A DNA stretch of 54,078 bases. It comes from Perlabentimonas sp964490015 (GTDB lineage Bacteria > Bacteroidota > Bacteroidia > Bacteroidales > Tenuifilaceae). Under the pieces are notes generated by a model. It was not told where the DNA came from. It did no database searches and saw only the letters and a list, made by a program, of their open reading frames with translations. Positions 35,417-44,460 of the stretch are shown in pieces. The translations under genes were made by a program, and so were the position numbers. The DNA lies in assembly GCA_964490015.1 (NCBI GenBank), contig CAZBBA010000022.1:1-54078 (forward strand), in the 5' to 3' direction. Each line of letters begins with the position of its first letter. Position 1 is the first letter of the stretch.

Positions 35417-36763
35417 ATGGGAGCATTTCATGCATACGACATTAGAGGCATTTACAACAAGGATTTTAATAAGGACGATGCCTACAAGATTGGATATTTT
35501 TTGGTTGGGCTATTAAAAACCGATAAGGTTTTGGTTGGGCGCGATGCGCGGGTTTCGTCCGATGAGATTTTTGTGAACCTTGCCAAGGGCATTACCGATG
35601 CTGGCGCCGATGTGTACAATGTTGGGCTGGCAACCACTCCAATGGTTTACTACTCCACGGCTAAGTACGGTTTTAATGCATCGGTTCAGATAACTGCATC
35701 GCATAACTCAAGGGAGTACAATGGCATGAAGGTATCGCGCGAGAACGCTTTGCCCGTTGGGTACGATGCCGGTCTTAACCAAATTGAGCAGAAGATAAAG
35801 AGTGGAGAGCCTATAGTTCCTGTCCAAAATCTTGGAGTGATTAAGGAGTTGGATGTTAAGGAGGAGTATGTTGCTTTTCTGAAAAAGTATGTAGCCGACT
35901 ATAGCGGCTTGCGTATTGGAATAGATTGTTCCAATGGAATGGCCGCATTGCTAATTAAAGATCTATTGGGCGATAAGCCAATTTATATATACGATGAATT
36001 GGATGGAACATTCCCTAATCACGAGGCCAATCCGCTTGTGCCCGAGAATGTGGTTGATTTGCAAAATCTTGTGAAGAAGGAGAAATGCGATATCGGTATT
36101 ATTTTCGATGGCGATGCCGACCGCGTGATGTTTGTGGATGAGAATAGCCGTTTTATTTCGCCCGACCTGATGATTGCCCTTTTAGGGCATTATTTCCTGG
36201 AGGAAAAGGGGCAACAGGGTATCGTACTGCAGGATATTCGTACATCGAAGGCAGTGGGCGAGTACCTGAAACCACTGGGAGGCGAGATGCGTACCTGGCG
36301 CGTTGGACGGGCATTTGCTGCGCACAAGCTTCGCGAAATTGATGGCATTTACGGTGGCGAGTTAGCTGGGCATTACTACTTCCGCGATTTTTACTACTCC
36401 GATTCGGGTTTATTAGCCTGCTTGATAATCCTTGATGTAATAGCAAAGTTTAAAAAGCAAGGGTTCACCCTGTCGCAGCTAATTGCCCGCATTGAAACCT
36501 ATGCAAACTCGGGCGAAATCAATTTCCGCATTGAGCGGAAAAAGGATGCCATGGATGCCGTTAGGGATTACTTTACTGCACTGGAAAAACCAACTGCATC
36601 GTTCGATTTCGACGGGTACCGCGTGGAGTTCCCCGACTGGTGGTTCAATATTCGCCCATCGAACACAGAGCCGTATTTGAGATTTATTGCTGAGGCCAAA
36701 TCGAGAGATTTGCTGGACGAGAAAGTTGCAAAGGTTAAGGCGATTATTGCAAGTTTAACTTAG
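35417..36763 (+). CDS. Phosphomannomutase/phosphoglucomutase
   Basis: The 448-residue protein swaps phosphate between C6 and C1 of mannose or glucose, feeding nucleotide-sugar synthesis. The phosphoserine loop is TASHNSREYNGMK with S95; the metal loop is D231-G-D233-A-D235-R; the sugar-recognition loop is GGELAGH (313-319); and the terminal phosphate-binding loop is RPSNTEPYLR. GELAGH differs slightly from the more common GE(M/F)SGH loop, but Glu, Gly and His are kept. It is a single-gene unit between its promoter and the perfect palindrome at 36781-36818. Mannose or glucose preference cannot be decided here. Confidence 0.93.
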   Translation: MGAFHAYDIRGIYNKDFNKDDAYKIGYFLVGLLKTDKVLVGRDARVSSDEIFVNLAKGITDAGADVYNVGLATTPMVYYSTAKYGFNASVQITASHNSREYNGMKVSRENALPVGYDAGLNQIEQKIKSGEPIVPVQNLGVIKELDVKEEYVAFLKKYVADYSGLRIGIDCSNGMAALLIKDLLGDKPIYIYDELDGTFPNHEANPLVPENVVDLQNLVKKEKCDIGIIFDGDADRVMFVDENSRFISPDLMIALLGHYFLEEKGQQGIVLQDIRTSKAVGEYLKPLGGEMRTWRVGRAFAAHKLREIDGIYGGELAGHYYFRDFYYSDSGLLACLIILDVIAKFKKQGFTLSQLIARIETYANSGEINFRIERKKDAMDAVRDYFTALEKPTASFDFDGYRVEFPDWWFNIRPSNTEPYLRFIAEAKSRDLLDEKVAKVKAIIASLT

Positions 36764-36780
36764 CAAATTTTGGTGTATAT

Positions 36781-36818
36781 AACTAGGGCGATATCAGAAT
36801 TCTGATATCGCCCTAGTT
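36781..36818. terminator. Bidirectional terminator, perfect 38-base palindrome
   Basis: Both arms are 19 bases with no spacer, with GGTTTTT following on the plus strand. It lies 18 bases past the mutase stop and 22 bases past the stop of the convergent LPP20-like gene, so it can serve both. Confidence 0.8.
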
Positions 36819-36839
36819 GGTTTTTGTGGGTTGTTAAAT

Positions 36840-37328
36840 TTAGAGTTCGGTCAGGATTTTCTTGTAGGCTTTTGAGTTTGATAAAGCCTTGAGGAGCTCT
36901 TCATCCTTCTCGATCTGTTTTACAATCGATTGATTCACATTTTTTCGGGGCATCTCCATTAGCACGTAAACCTTGTGAATTCCATTCTCCTCGGCGGCAA
37001 ATTTTTGTGAAACTTGAGTGTCCTGTAGCGTAGCCACAACGGTTTTACGCACAACCTTAACTTTCTCGGTAAGCCCTTTGTCGCGACGAACAACCGGCTC
37101 AAATTTAGTGGTTACCGATACAACCGCTGTTTCGAGTTGCTCTGCCAAATTCACATTGGCCTCCATTTTTGCCTTTCGCTCCGCAATTTCAGCACTTCCA
37201 GAAGTACCTACTCCAACTGCATAAATTTTTCCGTTCGATTTAGGGGGATTTTTTACCCAACCTGGAACCGATTGTCCACAAGATATAAATGGGATGGCAA
37301 CCAGTACAAATATTAGTATCCTTTTCAT
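36840..37328 (-). CDS. LPP20-like lipoprotein
   Basis: The 162-residue protein has a lipoprotein signal with Cys at residue 17 (AIPFISCGQS). The segment PGWVKNPPKSNGKIYAVGVGTSGSAEIAERKAKMEANVNLAEQLE is typical of the LPP20 family, named after a Helicobacter surface lipoprotein, which has a mixed alpha/beta fold. Function is unknown in most bacteria. It is a single-gene unit that shares the palindromic terminator with the sugar mutase. Confidence 0.8.
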   Translation of the reverse strand: MKRILIFVLVAIPFISCGQSVPGWVKNPPKSNGKIYAVGVGTSGSAEIAERKAKMEANVNLAEQLETAVVSVTTKFEPVVRRDKGLTEKVKVVRKTVVATLQDTQVSQKFAAEENGIHKVYVLMEMPRKNVNQSIVKQIEKDEELLKALSNSKAYKKILTEL

Positions 37329-37461
37329 AGCTACTGTTGGTTTTGTTTACAAATGCACAGAGTTACATATTTCGTGCCAGCTTATATTGCCATCGTTTTA
37401 TGCGTTTCCAATAATTTGTTGACTATTTTTGCGTTACCAATTTGATTTTAGAACCAGTTAT

Positions 37462-38220
37462 ATGTATAGGATTGTCCTGCAGGTTTCGATTATTCTAGTA
37501 GCTTCTTTTGTTTGTGTAGGTCAGAAATACCAAATGTTTCCGTTGGATGTTCTGAATAGCCCCATTCAACATGCCAACTGGTTCGACAGTAACCTGGAAC
37601 TAGTTTACATTGAAACTTTTGCGAGGGACACATCTGTTCAAATAGTGAGTTTTGAAAATGGCTATGCACAGCATCGTTTTGTTAATCAACATGATTTCAA
37701 AAGAAACTTGATTGGCTTTTTGCCTGTTAGCATCGACATAGTGTATACCAAATATCCGTTTAGTAAAGAGGATTGGCAAACAAACTACTACGAGCTGCTG
37801 GCGAATAGGCTAAAAGAACTTTTTAAACACTACCCAACTTTAAATAGTAGTGAAATAAGCTGGCGATTGGTGATGCAAACAGATTGTAGCAGTGGGGAAG
37901 AGGCAATACAACTTTTTCATGGGGTTGTAATTAATTATCAATTGGAAATGCTCGCTGCAATGCCAATTCGGGGTTTTAGCTTTTCCATTCCCCATACCAA
38001 TGTTGATTTGCCTAAGCCTAAACTTACCCAGCAAGTACCCCCTTCTATTAATGAGAAAGAACTTATAGCAATACTCTATCCTCAGAGTGTAATCAACAGG
38101 GAAATGAAACAGCATATCCCTGAACGAACAAAAACCAGGGACGAACCGGGATGCCCAACATTCACTACCCGAGCCGATAAGCCAAAGAGTAGTTTGTGGG
38201 CTTGGTTATTCCGAAGGTGA
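37462..38220 (+). CDS. Secreted protein of unknown function
   Basis: I start at the ATG at 37462 (252 residues), because a signal peptide follows at once (MYRIVLQVSIILVASFVCVGQ); an upstream TTG at 37429 would add 11 polar residues. The mature part has no family I recognise. It contains ANWFDSNLELVYIETFARD, YTKYPFSKEDWQTNYYELLANRLKELFKHYP and SEISWRLVMQTDCSSGEEAIQLFHG, suggesting mixed alpha/beta folds, and a polar tail. Its last 15 bases overlap the end of the convergent gene at 38206-38700. Confidence 0.65.
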   Translation: MYRIVLQVSIILVASFVCVGQKYQMFPLDVLNSPIQHANWFDSNLELVYIETFARDTSVQIVSFENGYAQHRFVNQHDFKRNLIGFLPVSIDIVYTKYPFSKEDWQTNYYELLANRLKELFKHYPTLNSSEISWRLVMQTDCSSGEEAIQLFHGVVINYQLEMLAAMPIRGFSFSIPHTNVDLPKPKLTQQVPPSINEKELIAILYPQSVINREMKQHIPERTKTRDEPGCPTFTTRADKPKSSLWAWLFRR

Positions 38221-38700
38221 GTGTTCTTTGTTAAACTCAGCAATTTCAATGGCAATTCCTTTGCCCTCGCAAAAGCTTTTTACTCTTGTCTTAATCTCAA
38301 TAACCTTGGCGTAGGGTAGCCAGCCAATCTGAACTTTTTTGCCCTTACCCGAACGCTTAAAAAACGTGATGTAAGTAGGCCCCAACTTAACTTTAGATAT
38401 GGTTTCCCAGATAATGGCGCTGGGCGTTTTCATAAAGAAACCAAACTGGTACTCAATGGCAAAGTCGTCGGCTTTAATGTAAAGTTTTGCCTTGTAACCA
38501 ACGTAAGCAAAGTAGATAAAAATCAATGCATAAACGCCAAAGATGATGAAAATCCACTCCTTAGGATCGTGCTTGCTGTAAAAAATGGCAAAGGAGATTA
38601 CTGAGATAATGATTAAAGCGGTGGCCAGAATAACCAGGAATTGCCTGTAGCGTCCGCTGGTTTCGGCCATTTGGTTTAGGTTAATATTAAAGGGTTCCAT
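38206..38700 (-). CDS. Membrane protein with bacterial PH-like domain
   Basis: The 164-residue protein has two membrane segments (about 21-43 and 50-70) and then a beta-rich domain of about 90 residues (KLYIKADDFAIEYQFGFFMKTPSAIIWETISKVKLGPTYITFF). This layout is like the bacterial PH-domain (DUF304-type) membrane proteins. No function is known. Its 3' end overlaps the convergent unknown gene by 15 bases, and a TAnnTTTG box lies 25 bases upstream of its start. Confidence 0.65.
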   Translation of the reverse strand: MEPFNINLNQMAETSGRYRQFLVILATALIIISVISFAIFYSKHDPKEWIFIIFGVYALIFIYFAYVGYKAKLYIKADDFAIEYQFGFFMKTPSAIIWETISKVKLGPTYITFFKRSGKGKKVQIGWLPYAKVIEIKTRVKSFCEGKGIAIEIAEFNKEHSPSE

Positions 38701-38724
38701 TGGTTAAGAGGGTTAAGAATTTAC

Positions 38725-38732
38725 CAAAGGTA
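38725..38732 (-). promoter_or_regulatory. Candidate -7 box (TACCTTTG)
   Basis: Reads TACCTTTG on the minus strand, a full match to TAnnTTTG, 25 bases upstream of the PH-like membrane protein gene. No clear -33 box. Confidence 0.4.
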
Positions 38733-38776
38733 ATGATTTTGGAAAATTGTAACTCAGAAGAGGTGAAAAAAATAGA

Positions 38777-38805
38777 AAAGCCCCAAGAAATTTCCTTGGG
38801 GCTTT
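38777..38805 (-). terminator. Terminator of glyA
   Basis: An 11-bp stem (38777-38787 with 38795-38805) with a 7-base loop lies 23 bases past the glyA stop. On the minus strand it ends in CTTTTCTATTTTTTT. Confidence 0.9.
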
Positions 38806-38827
38806 GAAATTATAGCAGGTCTAATGC

Positions 38828-40108
38828 TTACCAAGCAAAAAGAGGGAATTCGTGCATTAGTTTATTCACCTTTTCGCGAACGGCGGCAATTACCTTTTCG
38901 TCGTCGATATTGGAGATTACCTCGTCAATCAGATCAACAATAATTGGCATGTACTCTTCCTTAAGACCACGAGTGGTAACGGCTGGAGTTCCCACACGGA
39001 TTCCCGAGGTTTGGAATGGTGAGCGAGAATCGAAAGGCACCATGTTCTTATTGATGGTAATATCGGCGAGTACAAGGGTGTTTTCAACTTTTTTGCCGGT
39101 CACCTCGGGGAATTTTGGCCTAAGATCAATTAGCATGGAGTGGTTGTCGGTTCCGCCCGAAACTACCTTGTAACCCTTTGCGATAAAGGCTTTAGCCATT
39201 GCAGCAGCATTTTTCTTAACCTGAGTTTGGTACTGTTTGTACTCGGGTTGCAGAGCTTCGCCAAAAGCTACCGCTTTAGAGGCAATTACGTGCTCCAGTG
39301 GGCCACCCTGAACTCCTGGGAATACGCTGCTGTTTATGATTTGCGACATCATCTTGATTTGTCCTTTGGGCGTGGTTAATCCCCATGGATTTTCAAAATC
39401 TTTACCCATAAGGATAATTCCACCACGTGGGCCGCGCAGCGTTTTGTGGGTTGTGGAGGTTACAATATGAGCAAACTTTACGGGGTTATCCAACAATCCG
39501 GCAGCAATTAATCCCGCTGGGTGCGCCATGTCGATCATCAGGAGTGCTCCAATTTTATCGGCAATTTCGCGCATGCGCTTGTAGTCCCATTCGCGCGAGT
39601 AGGCCGAGGCTCCGCCCACAATTAGCTTGGGTTTATGCTCAAGGGCTAAACGCTCCATCTGATCGTAATCAACGGTTTCGGTATCTTGCTTTACTTCGTA
39701 CGAAACCGCGTTGTACCAAATTCCCGACATGTTAACAGGCGAACCGTGCGATAGGTGACCTCCGTGCGAGAGATCTAATCCGAGGAAAGTGTCGCCTGGC
39801 TGAAGCACAGCCATAAAAACAGCCATGTTGGCTTGCGCACCGGAGTGAGGTTGAACGTTGGCGTACTCAGCGCCAAACAACTCCTTAAGCCTATCGATGG
39901 CCAGTTGCTCGGTTTGATCCACAATTTGGCATCCGCCATAGTAACGTGCGCCAGGATATCCTTCGGCGTACTTGTTTGTTAGCACCGATCCCATAGCCTC
40001 GAGCACTTGGGGACTTACAAAGTTTTCCGATGCAATTAGCTCAATGCCGTGCATCTGGCGTTGCTTTTCCTGATCTATCAGGTTAAAAACTGTATTATCT
40101 CTTTGCAT
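38828..40108 (-). CDS. glyA: Serine hydroxymethyltransferase
   Basis: The 426-residue protein converts serine and tetrahydrofolate to glycine and methylene-tetrahydrofolate. The PLP-binding Lys is K222 in VTSTTHKTLRGPRGG. ASENFVS (26-32), YAEGYPGARYYGGC (47-60), the PLP-contacting MIDMAHPAGL (191-200) and the C-terminal SGIRVGTPAVTTRG are all present. Length and motifs are normal. It is a single-gene unit with a strong terminator; no riboswitch-like structure was seen in the short region upstream. Confidence 0.97.
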   Translation of the reverse strand: MQRDNTVFNLIDQEKQRQMHGIELIASENFVSPQVLEAMGSVLTNKYAEGYPGARYYGGCQIVDQTEQLAIDRLKELFGAEYANVQPHSGAQANMAVFMAVLQPGDTFLGLDLSHGGHLSHGSPVNMSGIWYNAVSYEVKQDTETVDYDQMERLALEHKPKLIVGGASAYSREWDYKRMREIADKIGALLMIDMAHPAGLIAAGLLDNPVKFAHIVTSTTHKTLRGPRGGIILMGKDFENPWGLTTPKGQIKMMSQIINSSVFPGVQGGPLEHVIASKAVAFGEALQPEYKQYQTQVKKNAAAMAKAFIAKGYKVVSGGTDNHSMLIDLRPKFPEVTGKKVENTLVLADITINKNMVPFDSRSPFQTSGIRVGTPAVTTRGLKEEYMPIIVDLIDEVISNIDDEKVIAAVREKVNKLMHEFPLFAW

Positions 40109-40169
40109 ATCGTTTTTTTTGTAAAAGTAATAGTTTTAATGCGGTTATTAAAACTATTTAAAAGCATAG

Positions 40170-40556
40170 TTAAAGCATAAAATTGTCGAGTATAGTGTTA
40201 AGCGTATCTGTTTTTATTGGTTTGGCCAAAAAACCTTTCATGCCAATCGCTTCGCAACGATCCTGAGTGTTGGCATCAACATATGCTGTTTGTGCAATTA
40301 CTTTAAGTGTTGGGTATTTCCTGAGTAGTTGTTCGGTGATGTCAATTCCATTGACATCGGGTAACCTTAAGTCCATTAGCACCAAATCTGGAACCGGATT
40401 GGAGATGAAATAATCCATTGTTTCTTGTCCGTTTTTTGCGTATTCAACTTTAAAGTTCCGATTTTTAAGCATTTCGCCTAAAAATCGTCGGCTTACATTG
40501 TCGTCTTCAATTATAAGGATAGTTTTCACAATTGATTCGGTTGTAATTGTTGTCAC
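40170..40556 (-). CDS. Stand-alone response regulator receiver (second)
   Basis: The 128-residue protein is a lone receiver domain: acidic residues D18/D19, phospho-acceptor D62 in MDLRLPDVNG, T90 in AQTAY and K112 in LAKPI. It carries about ten extra residues at the N-terminus (MTTITTESIV), so a later start is possible, but the next in-frame Met is too far in. No kinase is encoded nearby. It is divergent from the Crp/Fnr gene, with 362 bases between the two starts. Confidence 0.9.
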   Translation of the reverse strand: MTTITTESIVKTILIIEDDNVSRRFLGEMLKNRNFKVEYAKNGQETMDYFISNPVPDLVLMDLRLPDVNGIDITEQLLRKYPTLKVIAQTAYVDANTQDRCEAIGMKGFLAKPIKTDTLNTILDNFML

Positions 40557-40918
40557 TTTGTTTTATACTATAATATCACCAGTGGAAATAGTTTGTTGCT
40601 TATTTTTCAAGTTGTTCACATGATTTTCATTTTGATGTAAAGCAGAAATATATGAATCTATTTTATAGTTCAATCGTGAGAGATTTAACGAAAATATTGC
40701 GTCTACAACTCTTAAGCAATTATGTATTTCAATTCGAGCCCAATGTTAAGGTTTTTAATGTTTCCGTTGGTCAAAAATATTGTTGGTTTTGCCATTAGGA
40801 GGAGTGCTATTGGTCACAATTCGCGGTGTGTTCAGTAACTAAAATGGTGGTAATCGTATAATATTTACATAGATAAATGTTGCTAAAATAAGTACTGCCG
40901 ACATTAAATTTTATTAAT
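40557..40918. other. Divergent upstream region, receiver and Crp/Fnr regulator
   Basis: No gene and no clear TAnnTTTG box in either direction in these 362 AT-rich bases. Promoters for both flanking genes must lie here, perhaps of weaker or regulated type. Confidence 0.4.
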
Positions 40919-41605
40919 ATGGATCAAGTTAAAGAGATAAACGAGGAATTAGTTGGCCATTGGTTTTTGGAAGTGTTGACAAATAATGAGATTGCCACTC
41001 TCTTCGAAAAATCCACGATAGTTGAGTATCGAAAGCGCGAGACTATTGTGAAAAAGGGCGAGTTTGCGACACATATGGTTTTGCTACTCGAGGGATTTGT
41101 TAAGTTAGAAATTCAGGAGGGTAAAAGAGATTTTATTATTGATATTGAAAGGGGAGCAAATTTTATTGGCCTTCCCCTAATGCTTTCGGTTGAGAAGCAT
41201 TTGTTTTCCATCGTTGCGTTAACCGATGCAAAGGTTATCTTCGTTCCCGTAGAATCGTTAAAGCAGATGCTTAAGACGAACTTTAAGTTTACACAGGCCA
41301 TTTTCGATCATGGGAACAACACCTTTGTTATACCTTTGTTAGATAAACTTAGAAGTGCATCGCAGAATAATATTCGTGGTCGATTAGCCAAACAGCTTAT
41401 TCATTTGTCAACTCAAGTTCACCGATCACCTAGTTTTAATTTGCTGGTTAGCCGATTAGAAATGGCACACATGATTGGCTTCTCGCGCGAGAACGTGATA
41501 AGGGTATTGGCCGAATTTAACTCTGAGAGTATTATTGCCATCAACGGAAAAACCATCGAGATACTAAACCTCAATAGGTTAGAGGAGTTGGCTAAGTATA
41601 GCTAG
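40919..41605 (+). CDS. Crp/Fnr-family transcriptional regulator
   Basis: The 228-residue protein has a cyclic-nucleotide-binding-like beta barrel (about 25-125; RETIVKKGEFATHMVLLLEGFVKL) and a C-terminal winged helix (about 155-220; NLLVSRLEMAHMIGFSRENVIRVLAEFN). It lacks the Cys cluster that Fnr uses to bind an iron-sulfur centre, so oxygen sensing of that kind is unlikely. The residues that bind the cAMP phosphate in Crp are not obvious. It ends 6 bases before the end of the convergent ClC gene. Confidence 0.9.
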   Translation: MDQVKEINEELVGHWFLEVLTNNEIATLFEKSTIVEYRKRETIVKKGEFATHMVLLLEGFVKLEIQEGKRDFIIDIERGANFIGLPLMLSVEKHLFSIVALTDAKVIFVPVESLKQMLKTNFKFTQAIFDHGNNTFVIPLLDKLRSASQNNIRGRLAKQLIHLSTQVHRSPSFNLLVSRLEMAHMIGFSRENVIRVLAEFNSESIIAINGKTIEILNLNRLEELAKYS

Positions 41606-41611
41606 GGTGGA

Positions 41612-43390
41612 TTACTCGTCGGAGAATTGCATCAGCACGTTTCGGTATGCCGAGAATATTTTGGATTTGGATACAAACCCAATGTATTTCCCTTTATCGG
41701 TAACTGGTAGATTCCAAGCACCTGTTGTTTCGAACTTATCCATTACCCTGTCCATGGGTTCGTCGATGGCAATGTATTCGGGAGCCACAGACATCAACTC
41801 CTTAACCTGTGTGGACTCGTATTTTTCGGAGTCGAACATCAGCTCACGCACATCATCGAGCAGAACAATCCCAAGTAAAAACCCTTCTGTGTCAACAACA
41901 GGAAAAATGTTTCGTCTTGATTTGCTGATGGTTTGCACCAACTTTCCTAGGGTATCGTTTGGGTTTACGGCGCTGAAATCGTTCTCAACCACATGCCCAA
42001 GTTTTAGCAGCGTGAGCACGGCTTTATCCTTATGGTGTGTAATTAGTTCGCCCCTGGCGGCAAGTCGTTTGGTGTAAATTGAGTGCGGCTCGAAGTACAT
42101 TATGGTGATGTAGGCAATGGTTGAGGTAATCATCAGAGGAATAAAGAGAGCGTATCCGCCCGTGAGTTCTGCAATAAGGAAGATTGCTGTAAGCGGTGCG
42201 TGCATAACAGCAGCCATCATTCCAGCCATTCCCACCAGCGTAAAGTTCCCCTCGTTAAGCGTTGTGCCTACGGTGTTGTTTAGTAGTTTTGACAAAAAAT
42301 ATCCTGCCACACCACCCATAAAAAGCGTTGGTGCAAAAATACCACCAATGCCTCCAGCACCTGTGGTTGCAGCCATGGCGTACACCTTAAACACGAGCAG
42401 AAGCGCTAGGGAGATTAGGATAATCCAAACATTATCACGGAACTGGTACAGCAAGCTGTTATTGAGAATCGCTGAAGGTTCACCATTGAACAGCGATTGG
42501 AGCGTGTCGAATCCTTCGCCATAGAGTGGTGGGAACAGAAAGATTAGCAAGCCCAAACCCAGAGAGCCGAAAAGCAACTTTTTGTAAACATTGGTTATTG
42601 CAGCAAATTTGCCCTCGAGTCGAAGCGTAGTTCGGGTGAAGTAGAAGGCGAGAAGTCCGCAAAAGATACCGAGCAGAATGAAAAATGGAATTTTGTACAG
42701 TGCAAAGGGTTCAATTATTTCGAAGGCAAAGGTTACGTCTCGCCCAACAAGGAAGTACGAAACCATAGTTGCTGTTACCGCTGCAATAAGTAGAGGCACA
42801 ATTGAGGCCATGGTCAAGTCGAGCATCAACACCTCTAGGGTGAAAATTAGACCCGCTAGCGGAGCTTTAAAGATTGATGCAATAGCTGCAGCTGCACCAC
42901 ACCCAAGCATAAGGGTAATGGTCTTGTAATTTAGCTTAAAAAGCTGACCAATATTTGACCCAATGGCAGCGCCAGTAAGTACTATGGGAGCCTCGGCTCC
43001 AACCGATCCGCCAAACCCAATGGTTACAGTACTCGAAACTATGGAGGAGTATGTATTATGCCTTTTGAGTTTGCTCCCCTTGCGCGAAATTGCATAGAGT
43101 ATTCGCGTAATCCCGTGTCCTATGTTGTCCTTAACAAAGAACTTGATGTAAAGAACGGTGATAATTATTCCAATTCCAGGAAGTGCAAGGTAAAGGTAGC
43201 CCAAGGTTCCTTGCTCCATTATCCGCTGTAGGAAATCGCGGGTAAAGTGAACAGTATTCTTTAATACCACAGCCGCCAGTCCACTTAGAATTCCAACAAC
43301 GCAGCTAAGGATAAGGATAAGCCGTTGTTGCCCTAGCCGCTGTAGGGCAAGGAGCCAAGAGTTTAATACTTTGCTTACATTTATCCTCAT
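41612..43390 (-). CDS. ClC-family chloride channel/antiporter with CBS pair
   Basis: I place the start at 43390 (592 residues, MRINVSKVLNSWLLA); the ATG at 43435 adds 15 unlike residues. The ClC pore region has GSVGAEAPIV, with the gating Glu in the place of E148 of the E. coli protein (GREGP there), and GAGGIGGIFAPTLFMGG matching the GxFxP motif. Two CBS domains fill about residues 450-590 and probably sense nucleotides. It could move Cl-, F- or another anion. It ends 6 bases from the convergent Crp/Fnr gene, with no room for a terminator. Confidence 0.93.
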   Translation of the reverse strand: MRINVSKVLNSWLLALQRLGQQRLILILSCVVGILSGLAAVVLKNTVHFTRDFLQRIMEQGTLGYLYLALPGIGIIITVLYIKFFVKDNIGHGITRILYAISRKGSKLKRHNTYSSIVSSTVTIGFGGSVGAEAPIVLTGAAIGSNIGQLFKLNYKTITLMLGCGAAAAIASIFKAPLAGLIFTLEVLMLDLTMASIVPLLIAAVTATMVSYFLVGRDVTFAFEIIEPFALYKIPFFILLGIFCGLLAFYFTRTTLRLEGKFAAITNVYKKLLFGSLGLGLLIFLFPPLYGEGFDTLQSLFNGEPSAILNNSLLYQFRDNVWIILISLALLLVFKVYAMAATTGAGGIGGIFAPTLFMGGVAGYFLSKLLNNTVGTTLNEGNFTLVGMAGMMAAVMHAPLTAIFLIAELTGGYALFIPLMITSTIAYITIMYFEPHSIYTKRLAARGELITHHKDKAVLTLLKLGHVVENDFSAVNPNDTLGKLVQTISKSRRNIFPVVDTEGFLLGIVLLDDVRELMFDSEKYESTQVKELMSVAPEYIAIDEPMDRVMDKFETTGAWNLPVTDKGKYIGFVSKSKIFSAYRNVLMQFSDE

Positions 43391-43514
43391 CGGTAATTTT
43401 TGAATTAGGAACGCAAAATTAGCAGTTCTTAACAAACCAACCTACCTTTTAGGTTTTGTTTTCTTAAAAAACAGGATTACTTTTCTCGAATAAAACTAAT
43501 GATTTTTTTGAACA

Positions 43515-44351
43515 GTGCCAATCCGTTTTACTCATATTCTCCTATTGCATTTACTTCTCATTAACCTATTATCATTGGCACAGGATAAGGACTTTTGCCA
43601 TGTTAAGAACATTTCTTTTGATCAAGATGAGCAGATAACTTACGTGTTAAGTTACACTTGGCTTTTTGTGTGGACCGATGTGGGCGAAGCCCATTTCTCG
43701 GTAACCCGCGATACCAAGTTCGACAGGGATGCTTTACATTTTCGTACAACTGGCAGCTCATACCCTTTTTACGACTGGTTTTTTAAGGTTCGCGATGTGT
43801 ACGAGTCGTGGGTTGATCCTGAAACATTACAACCGCTGTACTTTAATCGCGATATCAGCGAGGGCGGGTACACCAAGGAGAATGAGTATACATTTGATTG
43901 GGACAAAAACGAGGTGAATGCCCGAATCCGACGGAGAGGAGGGGATAATAGGTATTATACTATCCCTGTAAAGCCCTGTACCTACGACGTGGTAACCGCC
44001 ATCTACGTGGCTCGCAATCTTAAGTTTGAGGGGATAAAAGCAGGGCAAAGTTTCCCCGTTGATGTACTTCTCGATCGGGAAATCTATAATGTTAGGTACA
44101 CCTTTTTAACCCGCGAGGCAAAAAAGGTAAAGGGAGTAGGAACCTTTAAAACGCTAAAGTTTAGGGTTGAACTTGTTGCTGGTGATGTTTTCAAGGAGGG
44201 ACAATATCTATATGTATGGGTAACCGACGATCTCAATCGAATTCCCGTTTACATAGAATCGCCCATTAGGGTTGGTTCCGTTAGGGCGCGGATTGCAAGC
44301 TGGAGCGGCTTAAGGCATAGTCTATCGGCCAAATTCATCAGTTCAAATTAG
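43515..44351 (+). CDS. DUF3108 secreted protein
   Basis: The 278-residue protein starts at a GTG and has a signal peptide (ends near LLSLAQ, residue 22). The family pattern of DUF3108 is clear: EQITYVLSYTWLFVWTDVGEAHF, FRTTGSSYPFYDWFFKVRDVYESWVDPETLQPLYFNRDISEGGY, a charged strand pair, and CTYDVVTAIYVARNL with a final VWVTDDLNRIPVYIESPI. The fold is beta-rich and probably sits in the periplasm; function is unknown. A 109-base gap with a promoter separates it from the rnf operon. Confidence 0.85.
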   Translation: MPIRFTHILLLHLLLINLLSLAQDKDFCHVKNISFDQDEQITYVLSYTWLFVWTDVGEAHFSVTRDTKFDRDALHFRTTGSSYPFYDWFFKVRDVYESWVDPETLQPLYFNRDISEGGYTKENEYTFDWDKNEVNARIRRRGGDNRYYTIPVKPCTYDVVTAIYVARNLKFEGIKAGQSFPVDVLLDREIYNVRYTFLTREAKKVKGVGTFKTLKFRVELVAGDVFKEGQYLYVWVTDDLNRIPVYIESPIRVGSVRARIASWSGLRHSLSAKFISSN

Positions 44352-44403
44352 GGGGAACCCATTATTTAAAATCAAACTAAATTACAAACTTCCATGGGTT
44401 TGG

Positions 44404-44435
44404 TTTATACCGATACCTAAAGAAAATTATTTTTG
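44404..44435 (+). promoter_or_regulatory. Candidate promoter of the RseC-rnf operon
   Basis: TATTTTTG at 44428-44435 fully matches TAnnTTTG. TTTA at 44404-44407 stands in for the -33 box with a 20-base spacer. The operon's first ATG is 25 bases downstream. Confidence 0.5.
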
Positions 44436-44460
44436 TAGTCAATTTTCAAACGATTACTGA

